Assembly: GCA_964627195.1 (NCBI GenBank) | Contig: CAZVJU010000015.1 | Span: forward strand, 1-26,361 | Direction: 5' to 3' | Length of the DNA stretch: 26,361 nt | DNA from: CAZVJU01 sp964627195 | Lineage (GTDB): Bacteria; Patescibacteriota; Microgenomatia; UBA8517 | Part shown: positions 7,989-15,223 of the stretch, piece by piece | Layout: each line of letters begins with the position of its first letter | Numbering within the stretch: the first letter of the stretch is position 1 | Notes under the pieces: generated by a model | What the model was told of the DNA's origin: nothing | Databases searched by the model: none | The model's input: the letters and a program-made list of their open reading frames with translations, nothing else | Program-made: the position numbers and the translations under genes

Positions 7989-9038
7989 ATGATAGGCAAA
8001 AATTCAAAAGGTTTCGTCCATCTTTTTCTTCTTGTTGTAATTGTCGCTATTGGATTAGCAGGAATTGGCTATTATGGCTACAAAAACGGGCAGATAAAAA
8101 TCAATCCGACTCAAAAACAAGCTGCAGTTTCCCTTACTCCAACCTTAAATCCAGAAAATCCTTCAAACTGGGCAATATATACAAATTATTTTCTAGGCTA
8201 TTCCATTAAATATCCTGGCGGTTGGGAAATTCATTCTGTATATCCCAACGATGAATATGATGATGGAGAAAAGGTAGATCTGAGTAATACCCACAGCATA
8301 TCTTTGACATCCCCCGACTATAAATTAGGCATAAGTTTTAAAGAAGAACAAAATATGAATAATCGTTACTCGTTTGAAGAAAATGCGAGAGAATGGAGGA
8401 TTTATTATATGAGTTCAACTGCGGAACTTGGAAACGCCCAAACTGAAATAATAAAAGAGGAAGGTTTTAAGATCGACGGACGAGATGCAATTAAAAACAC
8501 CATCCCTTACCAATTTGAAGATATGGAACGCCCCGGAACCGCAATTTGGATGTACATTCCCCTTTCAGGTAAGCATTTATTATCAGTGAAATATTACTCA
8601 GAAAATTCTGACGAAAAGGAGCTTGAGCTTTACAACGAAATCCTCTCCACTTTTCAGTTTTTAAATAAAAATGAGGCTTCATCACTTCCTAACAAGTTAG
8701 TAACCATTACCTACATTGGTGGCCTTTGTCCGGATGGAAGTACGTGTTCTTCAACTAAACTTATACTGAGAGATGGATCGTCAGGAATCATTGATGGACT
8801 AAAAGGGATACAGGTGAATCTCGCAGATATTCTAGAGCTTACTGGTTTGGTAGATAGTACCGACTTCGATAAGGTTAGAACAAAAAAGTTCACAGGAATT
8901 TGTCCCAAAGCCTATGATGGACAAGAAGTTATTTATGTTTTTTACACCTCTCATGGAACAGAAAGAGTTTCAAGTTGTGAAACCGATGTTGAAGAAAATT
9001 ATCCCTTATTCTCAAAATTAAATGGTTTAATCCAATAA
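7989..9038 (+). CDS. membrane-anchored PsbP-like paralogue 2 with long C-terminal extension
   Basis: The N-terminus reads KGFVHLFLLVVIVAIG, a transmembrane helix matching the other three paralogues, followed by a Thr/Pro linker and the domain YTNYFLGYSIKYPGGW that ends at NEILSTFQFL (~residue 220). A further ~125 residues are unique to this copy and contain GLCPDGSTCSS and FTGICPKAYDG, with cysteines that could pair, followed by SSCETDVEENYP. The layout predicts a bitopic protein with most of its mass outside the cytoplasm. It starts 8 bp after the end of paralogue 1. AAGGAT abuts the ATG, too close to act as a normal ribosome site. Function unknown. Confidence 0.8.
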   Translation: MIGKNSKGFVHLFLLVVIVAIGLAGIGYYGYKNGQIKINPTQKQAAVSLTPTLNPENPSNWAIYTNYFLGYSIKYPGGWEIHSVYPNDEYDDGEKVDLSNTHSISLTSPDYKLGISFKEEQNMNNRYSFEENAREWRIYYMSSTAELGNAQTEIIKEEGFKIDGRDAIKNTIPYQFEDMERPGTAIWMYIPLSGKHLLSVKYYSENSDEKELELYNEILSTFQFLNKNEASSLPNKLVTITYIGGLCPDGSTCSSTKLILRDGSSGIIDGLKGIQVNLADILELTGLVDSTDFDKVRTKKFTGICPKAYDGQEVIYVFYTSHGTERVSSCETDVEENYPLFSKLNGLIQ

Positions 9039-9051
9039 CTATTTATAAACA

Positions 9052-9738
9052 GTGAACAAAAATTTAAAAAGGTTTACCAAGTTCAAATTGCATGACCGTG
9101 GCTTTGCCCATCTTTTTCTTGTTGTTATGGTTGTAATACTTGCTTTTGGTGGACTTTTCTACTTCTCCTGGCAGAAGGGGGTGATAAAAACTACTCCCTC
9201 GAACGAAGTTTCCCCCACTCCGACTGCAAACACAGATGAAACTGTAAATTGGAAAACATATAAAAACAAAAAGTATAACTACCAAGTTTCATATCATTCC
9301 GATTGGTATGTCTTATATTCTGATACTGAAGATCTAGATACGGCAAGGGATATAAGTTTCAGAAAATTTAAAGATCTGCCTTTTTACGCTGAAGGGCAAA
9401 TCGAGTTCACAATTATAGTCCATCCCAATCCTAATAACCTTACCCTTTCAGAATTCTTAATAAGAGGTGATATAAACATTTTTCATCCAGAGTTATCTGA
9501 GTTTATTACTCTCGAAGGCGAACAAGAAGATCGTAGAAAAACGGTTGAAAAAATGGAAAAAACTACATTTAACGGGTTTGAAGCTCTGCGTTATAAGGAA
9601 TTAGAAAACGAAATTAAGCTCTTTGTGAATAACAACAATATATTTCTATTTTATTTGAATGTCTCAGATAATAATGCTTCTGTTAACCCTGAAGAACTAT
9701 TCAACCAAATCCTCTCCACTTTTCAGTTTACGGAGTAA
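9052..9738 (+). CDS. membrane-anchored PsbP-like paralogue 3
   Basis: GTG start. Residues ~17-42 (GFAHLFLVVMVVILAFGG) form the anchor, followed by FSWQKGVIKT, almost identical to FSWQKGMIKT in paralogue 1. The domain opens WKTYKNKKYNYQVSYHSDW and closes at NQILSTFQF three residues from the end, so this is the minimal version without a C-terminal module. It lies 13 bp downstream of paralogue 2 and is probably the last gene of the unit begun at 5739, since a terminator-like hairpin follows. No Shine-Dalgarno site was seen. Function unknown; an extracytoplasmic binding role is only a guess. Confidence 0.8.
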   Translation: MNKNLKRFTKFKLHDRGFAHLFLVVMVVILAFGGLFYFSWQKGVIKTTPSNEVSPTPTANTDETVNWKTYKNKKYNYQVSYHSDWYVLYSDTEDLDTARDISFRKFKDLPFYAEGQIEFTIIVHPNPNNLTLSEFLIRGDINIFHPELSEFITLEGEQEDRRKTVEKMEKTTFNGFEALRYKELENEIKLFVNNNNIFLFYLNVSDNNASVNPEELFNQILSTFQFTE

Positions 9739-9743
9739 CCTGG

Positions 9744-9779
9744 TCCTTCCGAAGCCTCAGCGAAGGAGGATAAATTTTT
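9744..9779 (+). terminator. probable intrinsic terminator after paralogue 3
   Basis: Arms TCCTTC (9744-9749) and GAAGGA (9762-9767) with a GC-rich interior are followed by GGATAAATTTTTA. It begins 6 bp after the stop. The interior CGAAGC..CAGCGAAGG also resembles the dispersed palindromes described in the findings. Confidence 0.5.
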
Positions 9780-9801
9780 AGATTAGAGCCTTAAAAGCGT
9801 G

Positions 9802-9810
9802 TGATATAAT
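9802..9810 (+). promoter_or_regulatory. extended -10 promoter, leaderless start
   Basis: TGATATAAT (TGn + TATAAT) ends 8 bp before ATG 9819, placing the transcription start at or beside the start codon. There is no clear -35 box, as expected for an extended -10 element. Confidence 0.6.
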
Positions 9811-9818
9811 GAGTTTAA

Positions 9819-10175
9819 ATGGGAGTAACAACAATACAAACAATAATTACAAACCTGGAAGGCAACAAAAAAGTCACTGGGGAATTTCTGGTTGACACTG
9901 GTACGGCTTATACGGTCGTTCCCAAAAAAATGGCTGAGAGTTTAGGTCTTAAGCCTATAAAATCCCAAAAGTTTAGTTTAGCAGACGGAACTACTGTACA
10001 AAGAAAACTCGGCTCGGCTATAGTTAAAATTGACGGGAATGAAGCTGCTTCTACCGTAGTAATTGGTCAGAAAGATGATTCTCCGCTTCTTGGAGTAATT
10101 ACACTTGAAGGAAGGGGTTTGATGGTCGATCCCTTCAAAAGAAAACTTCGCCCCATGCGCCTAATGCTTGCGTAA
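9819..10175 (+). CDS. retropepsin-like (clan AA) aspartic protease
   Basis: A 118-residue single-domain protein. Catalytic motif is LVDTGTAYTVVP with Asp26-Thr27-Gly28. The second hydrophobic-glycine element, LLGVITLEGRGLMVDP, matches the usual C-terminal block of small bacterial clan AA proteases. Like retroviral proteases it has one DTG per chain, so an active enzyme would be a homodimer. No signal peptide or membrane helix is present, so it is cytosolic. It has its own extended -10 promoter and sits between paralogues 3 and 4 of the PsbP-like family; whether it processes them cannot be told. Substrates of this bacterial family are mostly unknown. Confidence 0.88.
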   Translation: MGVTTIQTIITNLEGNKKVTGEFLVDTGTAYTVVPKKMAESLGLKPIKSQKFSLADGTTVQRKLGSAIVKIDGNEAASTVVIGQKDDSPLLGVITLEGRGLMVDPFKRKLRPMRLMLA

Positions 10176-10192
10176 AAAAAGAAGAAGGTAAG

Positions 10193-10201
10193 TGCTACAA
10201 T
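10193..10201 (+). promoter_or_regulatory. extended -10 promoter, leaderless start
   Basis: TGCTACAAT (TGn + TACAAT) lies exactly 7 bp before ATG 10209. Same geometry as the promoter of the zinc-ribbon gene on the opposite strand (16663-16671). Confidence 0.6.
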
Positions 10202-10208
10202 TGGTCAA

Positions 10209-10949
10209 ATGAATAGAAATTCAAAAGCCAGAGCCGGATATCGAATGGCATCTGGGGTTGTCCATCTTTTTCTTGTTGTTGTAATTGTATTTATAGGAAT
10301 CGGTGGACTTATTTATTACTCCTGGCAGAAGGGATTGATGAAAACTAACCAGATCGACAATGTTTTCCCTACCCCCACCTCAACGGAAAACGAAACAGCA
10401 AACTGGAAAACGTATAATAACAAAAAGTTTAATTACGCTATTAAGTACCCACCTGAATTAAAAGTCGGAAATGGAATAGATCCGGAAAGTGCATTTGACT
10501 ATGTGGATAATCTATATCTAAACGATAAGGATGGTAACTTCGTGGATATATTTCATGAAGAAAATCCTAATAAATTAACAGTTGATCAATGGCTTGATAC
10601 AACAGACCGCGGAAGTATTTATAATTTTAACAACTCAACTTACGAAAAAAAAGGTATTAACGGAGGAACCTTGTATGTATTTAATCCCCCACTTACTTAT
10701 TCACTTGACTCTTCAGCCTTTAAATGGGCGGTATTAAATAAAACAGATGTTTATCTTATAGGTAACAAAACTACACTTACCGATAGTACCGTGGAAATGA
10801 TGATCTCTACCTTTAAGTTTCTAGATTCAGAATCTGATGCTGAGGGGAAATTTTGCGGCGGAATAATGGGACTAGCCTGTCCTGAAGGATATGATTGTAA
10901 ACTAGACGGAAATTATCCTGACGCGGGTGGGACATGCGTTAAAAACTAA
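10209..10949 (+). CDS. membrane-anchored PsbP-like paralogue 4 with cysteine-rich tail
   Basis: Anchor GVVHLFLVVVIVFIGIGG with YSWQKGLMKT, then a Thr-rich linker, then the domain WKTYNNKKFNYAIKYPPEL ending at MISTFKFLD. The final ~30 residues are a compact four-cysteine module, CGGIMGLACPEGYDCK...GGTC, a pattern seen in small bacterial cysteine-knot-like tails that probably form two disulfides outside the cell. Separated from paralogue 3 by the aspartic protease and carrying its own leaderless promoter. Its TAA overlaps the TAG of the convergent transketolase gene within the four bases CTAA (10946-10949). Function unknown. Confidence 0.82.
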   Translation: MNRNSKARAGYRMASGVVHLFLVVVIVFIGIGGLIYYSWQKGLMKTNQIDNVFPTPTSTENETANWKTYNNKKFNYAIKYPPELKVGNGIDPESAFDYVDNLYLNDKDGNFVDIFHEENPNKLTVDQWLDTTDRGSIYNFNNSTYEKKGINGGTLYVFNPPLTYSLDSSAFKWAVLNKTDVYLIGNKTTLTDSTVEMMISTFKFLDSESDAEGKFCGGIMGLACPEGYDCKLDGNYPDAGGTCVKN

Positions 10950-11941
10950 GAAGTTTTTCTCTTAATAACTTTCTTAACTGCTTCTACGATATGATGCGAT
11001 TTCATTCCCCACTTTTCCAATAACTCACCCGGATCTCCTGATTCGCCGAAGTGATTCGGCATGCCGATATATTCCATTGGGACAGGATAGTTGCGTGTTA
11101 AAACTTCGGCAATAGCAGACCCTAATCCTCCGTTAATTTGGTGTTCCTCAACTGAAACAATTGCGCCTGACAGTCGTGCAACTTTAATAATTGTTTCGTC
11201 ATCTATGGGTTTAACTGTGTGACAATTTATAACAACCGTTCCGATTCCCTCACTATCCAATTCTTTAGCCGCTAATAGAGCCTCGTAAACCAACGGCCCA
11301 CACCCAATAATGGCAACTTGAGGATTTTTGGATTCCCAAAATATTTCAGCTCGACCGATTTTGAAAGGCGTATTCTCTGTAGTAAAAACTGGGGTTTTCT
11401 CGCGCGCAAATCGAATATAAGTTGGTTTTCCGTTAAACGCCGCTTCATGGGTTGCTTTTTTGGCTTCAACTGCATCACACGGTGCAATCACAATCATATT
11501 CGGCATTGCACGCATTAAAGCAATGTCTTCAAGTTGCTGATGTGTTGCACCATCCGGGCCGACGGAAATCCCGGCATGATGTCCGGCAATTTTTACTGGA
11601 ACATTGTTTAATGCAATCGTTGTTCTTATCTGCTCCCAATTGCGTCCGGGGGAAAACGCAGCGTAAGAAGAAATAAAAGGAATTTTTCCATAGTTTGCCA
11701 TCCCTGCCGCAATAGTAGCTAGAGCTTGCTCGGCAACGCCGATTTCAATAAACCGGTCAGGAAATTCTTTCTTAAAAGCCTCTGTTCTCGTGCTTTCCGT
11801 CAAATCCGCGCACAAGGCAACAACTCGAGAATCTTTCCTCCCGGCTTCCACCAACCCCTCCCCAAATCCATTTCTGGTTGGAACTTTCTCCATATCTTTT
11901 GAAAATACTTTATCTGATAAGCTTAATTTTGGATTAATCAT
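10946..11941 (-). CDS. transketolase, C-terminal subunit (PYR + C-terminal domains)
   Basis: The second half of a split transketolase, which with the N-terminal subunit transfers two-carbon units between sugar phosphates using thiamine diphosphate. The Pyr domain contains TRNGFGEGL, ALCADLTEST, FIEIGVAEQ (the catalytic Glu that activates thiamine diphosphate) and PFISSYAAF. The C-terminal domain contains VAIIGCGPLVYEAL and VEEHQINGGLGSAIAE. Length (331) fits the ~300-330 of separate C subunits. The start could also be MEKVPTRNGF at 11893, nearer the family norm. It follows the membrane protein by 16 bp but is ~1 kb from its partner subunit. Confidence 0.92.
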   Translation of the reverse strand: MINPKLSLSDKVFSKDMEKVPTRNGFGEGLVEAGRKDSRVVALCADLTESTRTEAFKKEFPDRFIEIGVAEQALATIAAGMANYGKIPFISSYAAFSPGRNWEQIRTTIALNNVPVKIAGHHAGISVGPDGATHQQLEDIALMRAMPNMIVIAPCDAVEAKKATHEAAFNGKPTYIRFAREKTPVFTTENTPFKIGRAEIFWESKNPQVAIIGCGPLVYEALLAAKELDSEGIGTVVINCHTVKPIDDETIIKVARLSGAIVSVEEHQINGGLGSAIAEVLTRNYPVPMEYIGMPNHFGESGDPGELLEKWGMKSHHIVEAVKKVIKRKTS

Positions 11942-11957
11942 AACTATTAAGATTAAA

Positions 11958-12281
11958 TTATTTCCCTAACCCTTTTAAAATTATCCTCTTAAGAAAGATT
12001 ACCCCCGAAATAAAAACCCACCAGAAAACCCACCCTAGAAAAAATTGTAAAATCAGAAGAGGGAAACCAACCAACCCATTTCTGAAAAGAATTAAAGCCG
12101 GTATTCCCCACCAGGGCAAACTCACTAATTTTACCCCCATATAATTATAAATTGGGTCGGCGGGGTAGTCTGTCAAAGGTGCAAATATCAGATTTTGAAT
12201 AATGGATAAAAGCGATAGTCCAAAAAGTAAATTCAGTATTAACGAAATGATCAACGTCTTAGTCGGAAATCTTTTATCCAT
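11958..12281 (-). CDS. small multi-pass membrane protein, unknown
   Basis: From ATG 12281 (MDKRFPTK; an upstream TTG at 12305 is less likely) the 107 residues contain about three hydrophobic segments: TLIISLILNLLFGLSLLSII, a central LPWWGIPALILF region and LLILQFFLGWVFWWVFISGV. The tail is basic (LKRIILKGLGK), giving a cytoplasmic C-terminus by the positive-inside rule. It lies between the Nudix gene and the transketolase C subunit on the same strand. No family recognised. Confidence 0.65.
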   Translation of the reverse strand: MDKRFPTKTLIISLILNLLFGLSLLSIIQNLIFAPLTDYPADPIYNYMGVKLVSLPWWGIPALILFRNGLVGFPLLILQFFLGWVFWWVFISGVIFLKRIILKGLGK

Positions 12282-12344
12282 ATAACCTAAACCAGAAATT
12301 AACAAGTTAACGGAATAACAAACCTTAGCGACCCAATTTCTTAA

Positions 12345-12383
12345 TTACCCGTTCAAATTCTAACGAATTTAACAACGGGGTAA
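12345..12383 (-). terminator. long hairpin after the Nudix gene
   Basis: Arms TTACCC(C)GTT and AACGGGTAA (minus-strand sense) enclose a second stem AAATTC/GAATTT. It begins 17 bp past the Nudix stop. The following bases TTAAGAAATT are A/T-rich but not a true U-run, so termination is plausible, not certain. Confidence 0.45.
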
Positions 12384-12399
12384 GACTAATTAACTCCTG

Positions 12400-12927
12400 T
12401 TAATTTTTCTTCCCCGATTTCAACCATTTTTGGAATTCAGGATTTTCGTCCAAGTCGTAATATTGTTGAGTTTCAACAATTTTAAAATCTATATACTCTC
12501 TATTGCCTGCCAAGTAATCCAGCAAAAGCTTTTTTGCATAAAAAGCAGTAAATTCCGAAGTATCCATTTTTCCAATCTCCTCAGCTGTAACCCATTTAAA
12601 GGCATTTATTCTTCCTTTAATATCCACCTCACCAAAAACTTTCGCCACACAAATAAACATCAAAACTGTCCTATCATCATGCAAGAGTTCTTCGATTCGA
12701 TATAGGCCCAAAGGTTCAACATCTACACCAATTTCTTCCTGCAAAGTACGTTTAAAAGCATCATGCAAAGACTCCTTAAGGAGAGACCTCCCTCCCGGCA
12801 ATCCCCAATGCAAGGGCATCCACTCATCAGTTTCAGGTTCTTGAATCAACAAAATTCTCCCTTGAGGATTTTCTATAATTGCTTTTATAGAATTAATTTT
12901 TTGGTATTGGTGTTCTTGATCACTCAT
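12400..12927 (-). CDS. Nudix hydrolase
   Basis: Hydrolyses a nucleoside diphosphate linked to another moiety; the substrate is not identifiable. The Nudix box at about residues 44-66 reads GRSLLKESLHDAFK then RTLQEEIGV, matching GX5EX7REUXEEXGU except that the first Glu after Arg is Thr. The two later metal-binding Glu residues are intact. The C-terminal ~50 residues (DFKIVETQQYYDLDENPEF) are an extension after the fold. A TAAAAT box lies 6 bp upstream of the ATG, predicting a leaderless mRNA even though it sits 51 bp downstream of the transketolase N subunit. The missing Glu may alter catalysis, as in GDP-mannose hydrolases, which also lack it. Confidence 0.88.
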   Translation of the reverse strand: MSDQEHQYQKINSIKAIIENPQGRILLIQEPETDEWMPLHWGLPGGRSLLKESLHDAFKRTLQEEIGVDVEPLGLYRIEELLHDDRTVLMFICVAKVFGEVDIKGRINAFKWVTAEEIGKMDTSEFTAFYAKKLLLDYLAGNREYIDFKIVETQQYYDLDENPEFQKWLKSGKKN

Positions 12928-12933
12928 GTTCAG

Positions 12934-12963
12934 ATTTTACTATTTGCCAAAGCAAAGAGCCAA
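12934..12963 (-). promoter_or_regulatory. promoter of the Nudix gene
   Basis: On the minus strand: TTGGCT (12963-12958), 18-bp spacer, TAAAAT (12939-12934), then 6 bp to ATG 12927. Confidence 0.45.
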
Positions 12964-12978
12964 GCTCTACAATTTGAA

Positions 12979-13821
12979 TTACTGATGCTCCGAGCTTATT
13001 TTACCACCCAAAGTTCTCAATTCATGTAATGCCTTTTTCGCTTCCTTCTCATTCGGAGGTTTACCGTGCCATTCGGGTAAGTTTTCCATGAACGACACTC
13101 CTTTTCCAGGAATTGTATGGGCAATAATGACTGTCGGATTCTCATAAACTGCTTTTGCATGATTGCAGGCATCACTTATTTCTTCAATATTGTGGCCATC
13201 GATATCTAAAACGTGCCAGTTGAAAGCTTCGTATTTTGCTTTTAAAGGCTCAAGCGGCATCACATCTTCTGTGTGACCATCTATTTGGATATTATTCCGG
13301 TCAACTATCGCGGTTAAATTACTCAGATTATTTTTCCCTGCAAAAAGAACTGCTTCCCAATGATTACCTGCATCATGTTCCCCATCACTACAGATGCAAT
13401 ACACTCTGAATTTTTTATTATCTATCCGTGCAGCATATGCATAACCAGCAGCCTGTGCTAAACCAGAACCCAATGGCCCAGATGTTGTTTCAACTCCAGG
13501 GAGTCGTTCACGTTCAGGATGCCCCTGCAGCCGACTCCCCAACTTTCTCAACGTCATGAGTTCCGACTTGGGGAAATACCCAGCATGTGCCATCGTTGCA
13601 TAACGGACCGGACAAATATGGCCGTTTGATAGAAATAGTCTGTCCCGTTCCTCCCAAAGAGAGTCTTCCGGCTTGTGATTTAATACATCAAAGTACAAAG
13701 CGGTAAAAACGTCAGCCATTCCCAAAGGGCCTGCAGAATGTCCGCTCCCAGCCTCAAGAAGCATCTTTATAATATCTTGCCGAATTTCATTGGCTTTTGT
13801 CTGAAGTTCGTTTAGATTCAT
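12979..13821 (-). CDS. transketolase, N-terminal subunit (PP domain)
   Basis: Thiamine-diphosphate-binding half of a split transketolase. Motifs are AGSGHSAGPLG near the N-terminus, LSNGHICPVRYA, GPLGSGLAQAAGYAYA, and the cofactor motif CSDGEHDAGNHWEA followed by NN (DRNNIQ), equivalent to GDG-(x)n-NN. PGKGVSFMEN near the end is typical. I chose ATG 13821 (MNLNELQ), the normal family start; the frame extends to a TTG at 13905 but that adds a sequence crossing two hairpins. About 280 residues matches separate N subunits. The 117-bp region upstream holds three palindromes, and no Shine-Dalgarno site is visible. Confidence 0.92.
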   Translation of the reverse strand: MNLNELQTKANEIRQDIIKMLLEAGSGHSAGPLGMADVFTALYFDVLNHKPEDSLWEERDRLFLSNGHICPVRYATMAHAGYFPKSELMTLRKLGSRLQGHPERERLPGVETTSGPLGSGLAQAAGYAYAARIDNKKFRVYCICSDGEHDAGNHWEAVLFAGKNNLSNLTAIVDRNNIQIDGHTEDVMPLEPLKAKYEAFNWHVLDIDGHNIEEISDACNHAKAVYENPTVIIAHTIPGKGVSFMENLPEWHGKPPNEKEAKKALHELRTLGGKISSEHQ

Positions 13822-13829
13822 AAATTTTA

Positions 13830-13846
13830 CTGTAGCGAAGCTACAG
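13830..13846. repeat. perfect 7-bp hairpin with GAA/TTC triloop
   Basis: Arms CTGTAGC and GCTACAG around GAA. Its centre GCGAAGC is the sequence known as an unusually stable DNA mini-hairpin. It sits 8 bp upstream of the transketolase N-subunit ATG, inside any 5' leader. Confidence 0.6.
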
Positions 13847-13887
13847 ATCACGTCATAAGCTGAATTTATTACTTCGTAAAAATTTAT

Positions 13888-13910
13888 CCTGCTTGCAAAA
13901 GCCAAGCAGG
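13888..13910 (-). terminator. hairpin with T-rich tail, candidate terminator for the GAPDH-rpe-LOG unit
   Basis: Perfect 8-bp arms CCTGCTTG and CAAGCAGG with a 7-nt loop; on the minus strand ATAAATTTTTAC follows. It lies 28 bp past the LOG stop. This is the best terminator candidate among the three hairpins here. Confidence 0.55.
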
Positions 13911-13918
13911 CAAGCTTG

Positions 13919-13946
13919 TGACCTAATTTGTATCCAGATTAGGTCA
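13919..13946. repeat. perfect 9-bp inverted repeat overlapping the LOG stop codon
   Basis: Arms TGACCTAAT and ATTAGGTCA separated by 10 nt. One arm encodes the last codons and stop of the LOG-family gene. No T-run follows on either strand. Confidence 0.55.
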
Positions 13947-14568
13947 TGAACGCTTTTTCTCTGCAAACCTTGCAATGCGCGTGGTCAATTTGGGAAAGTC
14001 TGTGCTCAAATTCTCTTATGGTTGGCAAAATATCACTCCTTTTCTCAACAATTTCAAAAACTTCTAACTCGTGCCTGTCTAAATTCAGATTCTTTTTCAA
14101 GACACTTATAACCTCATGCCAAAAACTTCCGTACAAAATAAAGGGTTTGTGATGTCCGTGATAAAGCTTTGCCAAAACCCAAGCTGTCCCAAATTCGCTG
14201 ATTGTACCGGAGCCGCCCTTAAAAATAATAAACATATCTGCATGCTCCAAAAGTTTAAACATGCGATCTATATAATTTGTGGTAATTATTTCCCTATCCG
14301 GAATATTGCCAACATATCTTCCCTCAAATCCCGGCGCATTTTCAGGATAAAACGTAACCGTCAGAGTTTCACCCCCCACCTCCTCGGCTCCTTGAGTCGA
14401 AGCATCCATCACTCCCGGACCGCCACCATTGACAATAGTGTAACCCTCTGTTGCTAAAAGTTTAGCTACATCAAATGCCTGCTTATAGAGTGGACTATCC
14501 TTTTTTACTGCGGCGTCGCCGAAAAAGGCTATATTTTTTATTAACGGTCTCGGTAAATGATCATCCAT
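13939..14568 (-). CDS. LOG-family (lysine decarboxylase-like) Rossmann protein
   Basis: LOG-family proteins are phosphoribohydrolases on nucleotide 5'-monophosphates in characterised members. Visible motifs are IAFFGDAAVKKDSP (N-terminal Rossmann strand), GYTIVNGGGPGVMDA (GGGxGxM) and FKGGSGTISEF, corresponding to PGGxGTxxE; here the first Pro is Lys. The last ~20 residues add HAHCKVC, a Cys-x2-Cys pair with adjacent histidines that could bind metal and is not part of the normal fold. It follows the Rpe-like gene with a single base between stop and ATG, so it is cotranscribed with GAPDH and Rpe. Its exact nucleotide substrate is unknown; the pentose-phosphate neighbours fit ribose-5-phosphate release and reuse. 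Confidence 0.85.
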   Translation of the reverse strand: MDDHLPRPLIKNIAFFGDAAVKKDSPLYKQAFDVAKLLATEGYTIVNGGGPGVMDASTQGAEEVGGETLTVTFYPENAPGFEGRYVGNIPDREIITTNYIDRMFKLLEHADMFIIFKGGSGTISEFGTAWVLAKLYHGHHKPFILYGSFWHEVISVLKKNLNLDRHELEVFEIVEKRSDILPTIREFEHRLSQIDHAHCKVCREKAFMT

Positions 14569-14569
14569 A

Positions 14570-15223
14570 TTAAGTTAATTTAGATGCTGCGTCCTGAAAT
14601 TTTTTAATATTTTCTGACAAGTTTCCTTCAAAAATTCTTCTACCCACAGAAACTTCATCAACCCCAACAGATTGTATTTCAGAAATATTTTCCAATTTAA
14701 CTCCTCCGTCTATTTGAATTCTAAAGGGAGTTTTATCTCGGATTCTATTTTTATCCAGCTTTTTTACTTTATGCAAAACTGATTTATCAAATTCTTGTCC
14801 TCCGAATCCCGCCGGTACACTCATAACCAATACTACATCGAGATTTGTTAATATTGCCGGATCTATTTCCGAAACATCTGTTTTCAGATCCAGCGCTAAC
14901 CCAATATATAAACCCGCCTCCTGTACTTTTCCCAAAAACTCTAGCTGATCACTCATATTCTCAATATGGCCGATAATTCTGTCTCCCTGCCCTCTTATAC
15001 ATCTTTCAATCCAATTAACCGGCTCATGAACCATTAATTGGTAGTCAATTTTTAAAGTGGTATCAATATCGGATAATGCACTCGGGTCAATTGTTTTATT
15101 TTTGGCAAACTTCCCGTCAACAATATCGATCGAAACTCGATCCACAACTCCCTCACACCGTGTAATCAGTTCTTTTGCCTCCTCGGGATTACTTGTAAGT
15201 ATTGATGGTATTATTGCAATCAT
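14570..15223 (-). CDS. ribulose-phosphate 3-epimerase-like protein with altered metal site
   Basis: TIM-barrel of the Rpe family, which interconverts ribulose-5-phosphate and xylulose-5-phosphate. Blocks are IIPSILTSN, SIDIVDGKF, YQLMVHEP, IGHIEN, VLVMSVPAGFGGQ and RIQIDGGV; 217 residues is the usual size. The two catalytic Asp positions remain (Asp33, Asp172), but the normal zinc-ligand histidines in HxDxMDG and in DxHLMV are Ser31 and Gln62. The protein may use a different metal arrangement or have a shifted substrate. ATG overlaps the GAPDH stop as ATGA, with GGGAA just upstream, so translation is coupled. Context (GAPDH, transketolase, RpiB) supports the pentose-phosphate role. Confidence 0.82.
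   Translation of the reverse strand: MIAIIPSILTSNPEEAKELITRCEGVVDRVSIDIVDGKFAKNKTIDPSALSDIDTTLKIDYQLMVHEPVNWIERCIRGQGDRIIGHIENMSDQLEFLGKVQEAGLYIGLALDLKTDVSEIDPAILTNLDVVLVMSVPAGFGGQEFDKSVLHKVKKLDKNRIRDKTPFRIQIDGGVKLENISEIQSVGVDEVSVGRRIFEGNLSENIKKFQDAASKLT

Noticed and set aside
13822..13905. N-terminal extension of transketolase N to the TTG at 13905
   Set aside because: The extra residues lie over two hairpins and are not like the family; MNLNELQ is the normal start.
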